A stretch of 8,882 nt of DNA from WHTB01 sp050699035. Lineage in GTDB: Bacteria; Actinomycetota; Actinomycetes; Propionibacteriales; Nocardioidaceae. Both the position numbers and the translations under genes were made by a program. The stretch's first letter is position 1. Each line of letters begins with the position of its first letter. The notes under the pieces are model-generated. The model searched no databases. It was not told the DNA's origin and worked only from the letters and a program-made list of their open reading frames with translations. Shown one piece after another: positions 1-6,900 of this stretch. The DNA is taken from the NCBI GenBank assembly GCA_050699035.1, contig JBOHDE010000170.1, forward strand, positions 1-8,882, given 5' to 3'.

Positions 1-1188
1 GCGTTCGTCCTCACCACCGTCGGCACACCACTGGTCCTGGTAACCGCGGGCATCCCGCTGCTCCTGGTGGCGGTCCCGCTCACCCAGGGCATGGCCAACG
101 CGCACCGGGGGATCGCTGGTCGGGTCCTCGGTACGCCGGTGCCGCGGCCCTACCGGTCGACCGAGCCCGGCCTGCGGCGCATCATCGGGTGGGCCACCGA
201 TCCAGCGCGCTGGCGTGACTACGTCTGGACGGCGGTCTCGGCCACGGCCGGGTTCGTGATGTCCGTACTCGCGGTGTCGCTGCTGCTGTCCACGGTGTTC
301 TACCTGATCTATCCGTTCCTGTGGTGGGTCACACCGGCCGGTGTCTTCGACCTGGCGTTCGGTTTCATCCCGCTGGACACGCTGTCCGAGTCGTTCGGGA
401 TGTGGGTCGTGGCCGTCGTGTTCGCGCTGCTGTGGTGGTGGGTCACGCCGGCCCTCGTCCGGGCCAAGGCTCGGATCGACCGTGCTCTGCTCGGTCGCGC
501 CCGGACCGAGGAGCTCGCGGAGCGGGTGCAGCAGGTGACCGAGTCGCGGGCCGAGTCGGTCGACTTCTCCGCCGCCGAGCTCCGCCGGATCGAGCGCGAC
601 CTGCATGACGGCGCGCAGGCCCGGCTGGTCGCCCTCGGGATGAGTCTCGGGATGGCCGACGACCTGCTCGCCGTCGACCCGGACGCGGCGCGCAGGCTGC
701 TGGTCGAGGCCAGGTCCACGACCACGGCCGCACTCAGCGACCTGCGCTCTGTCGTACGCGGGATCCACCCGCCGGTGCTGGCCGACCGCGGCCTGGCCGG
801 TGCGGTCGAGGCGCTCGCGATCTCGCTCCCGATACCGGTGACGATCACCGTGGACCTGGACGGCCGGGCGCCAGCGCCGATCGAGTCGGCGGCCTACTTC
901 GCGGTCGCGGAGTGCCTGGCCAACGCCGGCAAGCACAGTGCGGCCACCCAGGTGTGGGTGTCGATCGGCCACCACGACGGCCGCTTGCGGCTCGTCGTCG
1001 ACGACGACGGGATCGGCGGCGCGGCGATGGACAAGGGCAGCGGGCTGGCGGGGGTCGCACGACGGCTCGCGGTCTTTGACGGCACGATGGACCTGTCGAG
1101 CCCCGTCGGAGGGCCGACTTCTGTGTCCATGGAGGTGCCGTGCGAGTTGTCATCGCCGAAGACCTCGCCCTCCTCCGGGACGGGCTGA
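1..1188 (+). CDS. Sensor histidine kinase, NarX/DesK (HisKA_3) type, 5' partial
   Basis: Membrane sensor kinase that autophosphorylates on histidine and passes the phosphate to the regulator encoded next. The frame is open from base 1, so the start lies left of the window; the GTG at 67 falls inside a membrane segment and is not the true start. Numbering from base 1 (395 residues): hydrophobic segments at about 5-27, 77-110 and 134-152 form a sensor region resembling the 'putative sensor' domain of actinobacterial kinases. A linker helix follows. The H-box IERDLHDGAQARL has phospho-acceptor His202. The HATPase_c domain shows the N-box (AECLANAGKHS, Asn308), the DDDGIGG box at 334-340 and the G-box GSGLAG at 346-351. 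The last 49 bp overlap the regulator gene, which implies translational coupling. The signal sensed cannot be read from the sequence. The family call is confident. Confidence 0.93.
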   Translation, partial: AFVLTTVGTPLVLVTAGIPLLLVAVPLTQGMANAHRGIAGRVLGTPVPRPYRSTEPGLRRIIGWATDPARWRDYVWTAVSATAGFVMSVLAVSLLLSTVFYLIYPFLWWVTPAGVFDLAFGFIPLDTLSESFGMWVVAVVFALLWWWVTPALVRAKARIDRALLGRARTEELAERVQQVTESRAESVDFSAAELRRIERDLHDGAQARLVALGMSLGMADDLLAVDPDAARRLLVEARSTTTAALSDLRSVVRGIHPPVLADRGLAGAVEALAISLPIPVTITVDLDGRAPAPIESAAYFAVAECLANAGKHSAATQVWVSIGHHDGRLRLVVDDDGIGGAAMDKGSGLAGVARRLAVFDGTMDLSSPVGGPTSVSMEVPCELSSPKTSPSSGTG

Positions 1189-1784
1189 CCCGGCTGCTCG
1201 AGGCGAACGGGTTCACGGTCGTCGCGGCGGTCGACAACGCCCCCGAGCTGCAGCGCGCGTTGCGTGAGCTCGAGCTCGACGTCGCCGTTGTCGACGTACG
1301 ACTCCCGCCGTCGTTCACCGACGAGGGTCTGCGCTGCACCATCGAGGCTCGCGCCGAACGACCCGCGTTGCCGGTCCTGGTGCTCTCGCAGTACGTCGAG
1401 CAGCTGTACGCGCGTGAGCTACTGTCCGACGGCGCCGGGGCGGTGGGCTACCTGCTGAAGGACCGGGTCACCGACGTGGCGCAGTTCGTCGATGCCGTGC
1501 GCCGGGTGGCAGACGGCGGCACCGTGCTCGACCCGGAGGTCGTCTCGACCCTGCTCGCCCGCCGGCAGTCCGACGAGCCGGTGGCCCGGCTGAGCCCGCG
1601 CGAACGCGAGGTGCTCACGCTGATGGCGGAGGGGCGGTCCAACGCGGCGATCGCCGGGCGGCTGTTCGTGACCGAGAAGGCGGTCAGCAAGCACTCCAAC
1701 AGCATCTTCACCAAGCTCGACCTGCCGGTCCACGACGACGACAACCGGCGGGTCCTCGCCGTCCTCGCCTACCTCGGCGTCTAA
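1140..1784 (+). CDS. Response regulator, NarL/FixJ family with LuxR-type HTH
   Basis: Cytoplasmic DNA-binding response regulator, 214 aa, the expected partner of the overlapping kinase. The receiver domain (about 1-120) has the acidic pair Glu7/Asp8, phospho-acceptor Asp52 in VVDVRLPP and conserved Lys107 in YLLKDR. The LuxR HTH covers about 150-205, with LSPREREVLTLMAEGRSNAAIA and the recognition-helix region VTEKAVSKHSNSIFTKL. The start is GTG at 1140: it gives the standard N-terminus MRVVIAED and has a GGAGG Shine-Dalgarno at 1131-1135, inside the kinase gene, with 4-nt spacing. The target promoter is unknown; the operon continues to the left outside the window. Length and motifs are complete. 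Confidence 0.94.
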   Translation: MRVVIAEDLALLRDGLTRLLEANGFTVVAAVDNAPELQRALRELELDVAVVDVRLPPSFTDEGLRCTIEARAERPALPVLVLSQYVEQLYARELLSDGAGAVGYLLKDRVTDVAQFVDAVRRVADGGTVLDPEVVSTLLARRQSDEPVARLSPREREVLTLMAEGRSNAAIAGRLFVTEKAVSKHSNSIFTKLDLPVHDDDNRRVLAVLAYLGV

Positions 1785-1793
1785 CGAACCCGC

Positions 1794-1850
1794 TGAGTGT
1801 GACGAGTTGGTTGCGACACGCCGGCGTGTCGCGCCAACTCGTCACACTCA
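1794..1850. repeat. 57-nt near-perfect inverted repeat between convergent genes
   Basis: The outer arms are 17 bp and perfect: TGAGTGTGACGAGTTGG (1794-1810) pairs with 1834-1850. A TT/G internal loop (1811-1812 against 1833) follows, then an 8-bp perfect inner stem GCGACACG/CGTGTCGC (1813-1820 and 1825-1832) capped by CCGG. It starts 9 nt after the regulator stop and ends 17 nt before the esterase stop on the other strand. By position it could act as a bidirectional transcription terminator, but neither side has a T-tract. It is unusually long for a terminator, so it may instead be a copy of a dispersed REP-like palindrome. The structure is seen directly; the role is inference. Confidence 0.85.
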
Positions 1851-1867
1851 CCGGACTCACCGGGGGG

Positions 1868-3127
1868 TTACGGGGTCGGTTGCAGGTCGGCCAGGTCGAA
1901 GGCGGCGGCCATCGCGGCGTATCCGGCGTCGCTGGGGTGGAGGTGGTCCCCGCTGTCGAACCGCGGCAGCAGCCGGGTCGGCCGGCTCGGGTCACGGACC
2001 GCCGCGTCGAGGTCGACCACCGCGTCGAACGCCCCGGAGCGACGGATCCACCGGTTGACCGCCCGGCGGTCCGCCTCGGTGGCGCGGGAGAACGCCGACC
2101 AGCCCTCGTACGGAGTGATCGTCGCGCCGACCACCCGGATCCCGGACTCGTGCGCCCGGGCGATGAAGGCGAGGTACCCACGGACCAGGTCGCGCGGACG
2201 CAACGACCCGCCGGCGCCGTTGATGTCGTTGACGCCCTCGAGCAGCACGACGGTGTGCACACCCGACCGGGCCAGCAGGTCACGGTCGAACCGCGACAGC
2301 CCCGACATCCCGGCGGCGTACCGGTGCGACAGCAGTCGGTTGCCGCTGATCCCGACGTTGAGCACGCCGAAGTGGTCGTCCTCGGGCAGCGCCAGCATCC
2401 GGTCGGTCAGCACGTCGGGGTAGCGCCCGTTGGCGTCCAGCGTCGAGCCGAACCCGTCGGTGATCGAGTCACCGAAGAACGCCACCGACCCCACGTCGCT
2501 CTGTACGTCTCTCTGCACATCGATGGCGGACATGACGAGCCGGGCGGTGCCGTATCGGCGGTAGACGCCACCCGGCGACCGGGTTGCATCTCCAGCGGCC
2601 ACGAACCCGGTCGCCGAGCCCAGCGCGTGCTGGGTCAGCGGCCCGGTAGCGGTCGGGAAGTAGATGCTCACCACCAGGTCGCTGTCGGGGAGCATCGGCA
2701 GGCCGACCGCGTCGGACAGCCGCTCGGCACCAGGCGCGATCGTCACCGCCGTCCGGCCGCTGAAGGTCACCGGGACGGCCCGCTCGGCGTCGATCTTCGG
2801 CGTACCCAGCGGCCCACCGTCCGGCGGTGCGAGCGTCACCGCACCGATGCGCAGCGGCCGGGCACCGAAGGCGTTGGACAGCCGGATGCGTACGGCGTCA
2901 CCGCCGATCGACAGGTGCACGACCTGGCGCAGGGTCGCGTCGTCGACGCCCCGGGCCGACAACCCGCCCGGCGACGGCGCGGTCACTGCGACCGCCCAGC
3001 TGCCGACCCACCGCACGCCGACCCGCTCGGGACCGGCTCCGGCCGGGTCGTACGCCGCGATCCCGAGCATCACCGCGACCGCTGCGGCGGCAGCGAGCAC
3101 GCGGCGACGAACGTTCGGGCTGGTCAC
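1868..3127 (-). CDS. Secreted SGNH/GDSL-family esterase or lipase (XynE-like)
   Basis: Predicted exported serine hydrolase acting on ester bonds (acyl or acetyl esters; substrate not determinable). With GTG at 3127 it has 419 aa. Residues 1-31 form a signal peptide: RRR, an Ala/Val-rich core, then a cleavage site near PAGA. A beta-rich N-terminal domain follows (about 40-200, starting RWVGSWAVA), as in two-domain XynE-like SGNH proteins. The hydrolase domain has block I FFGDSITDGFGS (nucleophile Ser221), block II ISGNR (Gly262), block III EGVND (Asn300) and block V DHLHPSDAGY (Asp394, His397), so all SGNH residues are present. An in-frame TTG at 3184 would add 19 non-signal residues and lies on the likely -35 box, so I prefer GTG 3127, although its GAGGAG (3130-3135) is very close. 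It converges on the regulator gene. Confidence 0.9.
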   Translation of the reverse strand: MTSPNVRRRVLAAAAAVAVMLGIAAYDPAGAGPERVGVRWVGSWAVAVTAPSPGGLSARGVDDATLRQVVHLSIGGDAVRIRLSNAFGARPLRIGAVTLAPPDGGPLGTPKIDAERAVPVTFSGRTAVTIAPGAERLSDAVGLPMLPDSDLVVSIYFPTATGPLTQHALGSATGFVAAGDATRSPGGVYRRYGTARLVMSAIDVQRDVQSDVGSVAFFGDSITDGFGSTLDANGRYPDVLTDRMLALPEDDHFGVLNVGISGNRLLSHRYAAGMSGLSRFDRDLLARSGVHTVVLLEGVNDINGAGGSLRPRDLVRGYLAFIARAHESGIRVVGATITPYEGWSAFSRATEADRRAVNRWIRRSGAFDAVVDLDAAVRDPSRPTRLLPRFDSGDHLHPSDAGYAAMAAAFDLADLQPTP

Positions 3128-3155
3128 GGCTCCTCGGCACCTCGATACGGACAGT

Positions 3156-3184
3156 GATCTAACTGTGCGGTGTGAGAGGGCCAA
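3156..3184 (-). promoter_or_regulatory. Candidate promoter of the SGNH esterase
   Basis: Reading the minus strand, TTGGCC (3184-3179) is followed by a 17-nt spacer and TAGATC (3161-3156), a partial match to actinobacterial housekeeping sigma -35/-10 boxes. The transcript would start near 3149, about 22 nt before the GTG at 3127. This supports GTG 3127 over the TTG at 3184. The -10 match is imperfect (last base C). Confidence 0.35.
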
Positions 3185-3208
3185 CTGCGAAACCCGTTGG
3201 TCAGATCG

Positions 3209-3541
3209 TTATCGCCCGGCTCCACCCTGGACGACGTACCCCGCGAGCTCATGTGCCTGTTCCTCAAGTCGACCGAGCGCGAGCTTCAGCGCCGCGCGGT
3301 CGACCGGTGCCGCCGCCTCCAAGGCCGCCGCCCTGATGAACGCCGTCACCTTCACGCCGGCCTGATCGGCACGTCGGCGCAGCTCTTCGATCTCGTCCTC
3401 AGCGAACCGGATCGAGATCGTGACGTTGCGCCGCACCTCAACGCGCGTGCTCGCCGACTCGTCGAAGTCGGACACGACCCTACTTTCGTCGTACTGCTTC
3501 GCCAACTCGCGTTCAGTGACACTCGACTGTTTGGTCGCCAT
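3209..3541 (-). CDS. Ribbon-helix-helix (CopG-like) antitoxin
   Basis: A 110-aa protein, likely the antitoxin and autorepressor of the toxin-antitoxin pair with the upstream 3548-3777 gene. Residues 40-74 read as an RHH fold: strand VTISIRF (40-46), helix A EDEIEELRRRADQ (48-60), a turn AGVKV, then helix B TAFIRAAAL (66-74). The N-terminal 35 residues are polar and acidic and likely disordered, and the Ala/Leu/Glu-rich tail (75-102) is helical. In RHH antitoxins the strand contacts DNA and the flanking part binds the toxin. ATG at 3541 has a GGAGGAG Shine-Dalgarno at 3551-3557 with 9-nt spacing, lying in the last codons of the toxin. The toxin stop is 6 nt upstream, so the gene order is toxin then antitoxin, as in brnTA. 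GC is lower than in neighbours, consistent with transfer. It should remain expressed even though the toxin is broken. Confidence 0.8.
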   Translation of the reverse strand: MATKQSSVTERELAKQYDESRVVSDFDESASTRVEVRRNVTISIRFAEDEIEELRRRADQAGVKVTAFIRAAALEAAAPVDRAALKLALGRLEEQAHELAGYVVQGGAGR

Positions 3542-3547
3542 GTCGGT

Positions 3548-3777
3548 TCACTCCTCCCAACCGGTGATCGGCCTCAATCCGTTACGCACGATCTGCGCCA
3601 CAATCAGCACCCGCTTCCCTCCGTCGGTGACGGAGGGAACAGGACGCGGTCCGGAAAGTGGCGATGCGGCGTCGCTCGCTCGGCGTTGAAGATCGCCTGC
3701 TCAATCTCGGTCGCGGTGAGCCTGACCGTCGCATGGTCGAGATTCGCCTCGTCCCACTCGATGTGGTCGAAGATCAT
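3548..3777 (-). pseudogene. BrnT/DUF4258-like toxin gene with a single-base frameshift
   Basis: From ATG 3777 the frame encodes MIFDHIEWDEANLDHATVRL and continues to HFPDRVLF at residue 47, then goes out of frame and stops at 3604-3606 (57 aa). The -1 frame downstream encodes DGGKRVLIVAQIVRNG followed by LRPITGWEE and stops at 3548-3550. The two parts together look like one small RNase-like toxin (WDE-Asn start, GGKRVLIVAQ strand, LRPITGWE end). Total length is 230 nt; adding one base gives 231 nt, or 76 aa. The missing base is most simply a C in the CCC run at 3635-3637 (minus strand), which restores RVLFPSVTDGGKRV. AGGGA (3787-3791) lies 9 nt before the ATG; an in-frame GTG at 3781-3783 is an alternative start. 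The family is assigned from motif resemblance and from the RHH partner. The break could be a real mutation, a sequencing error or recoding. Confidence 0.72.
3615..3639. repeat. Perfect 11-bp hairpin at the toxin frameshift
   Basis: TTCCCTCCGTC (3615-3625), loop GGT, GACGGAGGGAA (3629-3639): 11 of 11 pairs match with a 3-nt loop. It lies inside the toxin coding region, where the reading frame changes. A strong palindrome here is not explained by coding needs. Restoring the missing base in the CCC run (3635-3637, minus strand) would put a bulge in one arm. Confidence 0.9.
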
Positions 3778-3802
3778 CGCCACCGATCCCTGGTCCGATC
3801 CT

Positions 3803-3831
3803 GTGTTGCAAGTCTATCACTGTTGCAACAC
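3803..3831 (-). promoter_or_regulatory. Probable promoter and autoregulatory operator of the toxin-antitoxin operon
   Basis: A perfect 9-bp inverted repeat, GTGTTGCAA (3803-3811) and TTGCAACAC (3823-3831), with an 11-nt spacer. Each arm contains the palindromic core TTGCAA, and the distal one is part of the full palindrome TGTTGCAACA (3821-3830). On the minus strand the -10-like box TAGACT (3816-3811) lies in the spacer and the adjacent arm, so a bound repressor would block it. Transcription would start near 3804, giving a leader of about 25 nt with AGGGA at 3787-3791 before ATG 3777. RHH antitoxins commonly bind such repeated short sites; binding here is inference. Confidence 0.55.
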
Positions 3832-3935
3832 GAGCACGCATCTCACTTGCCGCAGAGCCATCTCGACCGCGACCGTGGCGCACTCCCGCCACGGCGCCCA
3901 TTCGCCACCCTGCCCGGCCGGTTCCGGTGGTAGGC

Positions 3936-3977
3936 ATGGCTCGGAAGCCGTCGCACCGGCAGGGGGTAGGGCAGTGA
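3936..3977 (+). CDS. Possible 13-codon leader peptide upstream of the protease
   Basis: ATG at 3936 opens a short frame, MARKPSHRQGVGQ, whose TGA stop (3975-3977) overlaps the protease GTG start (3974) in the sequence GTGA. GGTGG (3926-3930) with 5-nt spacing could serve as its ribosome site. The stop-start overlap is the form used for termination-reinitiation coupling. Chance is a real alternative for so short a frame, and the protease also has its own AGGGGG site. Confidence 0.25.
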   Translation: MARKPSHRQGVGQ

Positions 3978-6900
3978 GACCACGTCGATCGGCACCGGTT
4001 CTGGTGGCCGCCGTCCTGTTACTCGGGGCCGCGGCCCCAGGAGCGCCGGCCGAGCCGGAGGCGGCGGAGAGCGCCGCCCCGACCACCGAGCGCTGGACCG
4101 TCACGTTGCTCACCGGCGATCGGGTGGACGTCCACCAGCGTGGCGACGACGTGCTGACCCAGGTCCGCCCGGGCTCCGGCCGTGAGCACATCCGGTTCCA
4201 GCGCCGGCGCGTCGGCGACCGGATCCAGGTCGTACCCAGTGACGCACTCACGCTGCTCGGCACCGGGCGGCTCGACCCGCGGCTGTTCGACGTCAGCGGG
4301 CTGATCGAGCTGGGGTACGACGACGGTCGCGCCGATCTCCCCCTGCTCGTGCAGGGACCCGAACCGCGGACGGCTCTGGCCGGCGCCGACTCCCGGGTGA
4401 CGCGGCGGCTGGTGAGTCTCGACACCACGGTCGTCCGGCAGCCGAAGGCGACCACCGGCGAGCTCTGGCGGTCGCTGACCCAGCCCCGGCCGACGACCGA
4501 CGGGGCCCGCACACTGCGCGCCGGGGTCCAGCGGGTCTGGCTGGACGGCAGGCGCCGGGCGCTGCTCGACCAGAGCGTCCCGCAGATCGGCGCACCCGAG
4601 GCGTGGGCCGCGGGCTACACCGGCCTGGGCACGAAGGTCGCCGTCCTGGACACCGGCATCGACGCCACCCATCCCGACTTCGCCGGCCGGCTCGGCGAGG
4701 TCCGCAACTTCTCGGCCGCGCCGGACGCCAACGACACGGTCGGGCATGGCACCCACGTCGCCTCGACGATCGCCGGGACCGGCGCGGCGAGCAGCGGCCG
4801 GTACAAGGGCGTCGCACCGGACGCCACGCTGCTGATCGGCAAGGTCTGCGAGACCGAGTCTTGCGCCGACTCGGCGATCCTGGCCGGGATGGACTGGGCC
4901 GCGCGCGCCGGCGCCGACGTGGTCAACCTCAGCCTCGGCGGTACGGACGGCCCGGAGATCGACCCGCTCGAGCAGGCGGTCAACGACCTCACCGCCGCGT
5001 ACGGAACGCTCTTCGTGATCGCCGCCGGGAACGACGGGGCCGACGAGACGATCGGCTCGCCCGGCAGCGCCGACGCGGCACTGACCGTCGGCGCGGTCGA
5101 CAAGTCCGACCAGCTGGCCGGCTTCTCCAGCCGCGGACCACGGCTCGGCGACACCGGGCTCAAGCCGGACCTCACCGCGCCCGGGGTGTCGATCGTCGCC
5201 GCCAATGCGAAGGACGGCTATCTCGGCGAGCCCGGTGAGGCGTACACCTCGCTCGACGGTACGTCGATGGCGACGCCGCACGTCGCCGGCGCCGCGGCAA
5301 TCCTGGCGCAGCAGCACCCGGACTGGACGGCCGGCCGGCTGAAGGCCGCCCTGATGGGCTCGGCCGAGCCCCAGCCCGACCAGGGAGCGTTCGCCCAGGG
5401 CGCCGGGCGGGTCGACGTCGCCCGTGGCGTGCAGCAGACCGCGTACGCCGAGCCGGCGGCCTGGTCGGCCGGGCTCACCGTGTGGCCGCACGGGGACGAC
5501 GTGCCGCAGACGCGGACCCTCACGTACCACAACCCCGGGTCGGAGACCCTCGCCTTCGACCTCGACCTGCAGACCCTCGGCCCCGACGGCGCGGCGGCAC
5601 CCGCCGGGATGTTCACGATCTCGGGGTCGTCGGTGACCGTGCCCGCGGGTGGGACCGCGTCGGTCGACGTCACGGTCGACACCCGACCCGAGGGTGCCGA
5701 CGGGTACTACTCGGCCTGGGTCGTCGCCGCGGCCGGTGACACCCGGGTGAGCACGCCGATCGCCGTCCACCGCGAGCCGGAGAGCTACGACCTCACGCTG
5801 GAGGTGAAGGATCCGAGCGGCGCGGCGACCGGTGCATACTCGCTGGAGGTCTTCGACCTGGAGCACGTCCGCTCCTTCGAGCCGTACGACGAAGACGGCA
5901 GCGTGACGGTCCGGATCCCGCGCGGTCGCTACCACCTGAGCTCCTTCATCGCCGGGCCTGGAGATCACGAGATCGCCCTGCTGGCTCAGCCGCAGCTGGA
6001 CATCACCGAGGACACCACGGTGGCGCTGGACGCCCGGGAGGCGGCGCCGCTGTCGGTCGACATCGACCACACGGGCGTCGCGCCGGGGCTGATGGTCGTC
6101 GGGTACGACCACAGCACTCCGCAGGTCCTGCTCGGCTACGGCATCATCACCGACACCCTCGACGGCGTACGGTCCGGCCATCTCGGTCCACGGCTGCCCG
6201 ACGACGAGCTGGTGTCCGAGGTCAGCGGGCTGTGGGGCGTCCCCGACTCCGACGGCGAGCTGGCGCGCAGCAAGCGGCTCTACCACCTGGCGTGGTTCGA
6301 GTACGGCCAGGTGATCGACGGCTTCGCCAAGCAGGTGGCCGACAGCCAGCTGGCTCGGGTCGACGCGACGTACCACGCTCACGGCGAGGCCAAGGACGGG
6401 GTGAAGTTCTGGATCGCGCTGCCCGAGCACGGCGGCGGCAGCGGCTTCGCCCAGACCACACCGCTGCCGTTCAGCCGCACCGAGCTCCGCAACACCGACA
6501 CGCCCTGGCGCAGCGAGCTCGACCTGCAGGACGCCGACCGGAACCTCGAGGGCTGGCTGCTGGGCGGCGTGGTCGACCAGCTGCCCGGCACGACCGCCCG
6601 CGAGCGCTGGAACGACGCGGTCTTCGGACCCTTCTTCTCGCCGACTAGCGGGTACGCCGTCCGCGCGGGCGATGCCGTCGCGATCGAGGTCCCGCTGTTC
6701 GGTGACGCGTCGGGTCACCCCGGCGTCTCGGCGATGACCGGCGGCGGCACCCGGCTGTTCCGCGACGGCGTGCTGGTCGGGGAGAGTGGCAGTCCGGGCG
6801 CCGGCTTCTTCGACGTACCCGCGGAGCCCGGGCGCTACCGGCTCGAGGTGACGGCCGAGCGCGACGTGTCGGCGTTCTCCACCGGGCTGACGTCGGCGTG

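Noticed and set aside
1851..1867. Intrinsic terminator T-tract after the long palindrome
   Set aside because: Neither flank of the 1794-1850 palindrome has a run of T on the expected strand, so a classical terminator cannot be claimed.
1799..3157. A 452-codon plus-strand open frame over the esterase
   Set aside because: Low-complexity Arg/Gly/His/Pro translation; the minus strand carries complete SGNH motifs and a signal peptide.
3701..3937. A 78-codon minus open frame as a toxin candidate
   Set aside because: Its composition is Arg/Gly-rich without structure, and the frame beginning at 3777 with WDEANLDHA is a far better protein.
3197..3973. N-terminal extension of the protease frame
   Set aside because: It runs antisense to the toxin-antitoxin pair and places a signal peptide in the middle of a protein. 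The GTG at 3974 with AGGGGG is clearly better.
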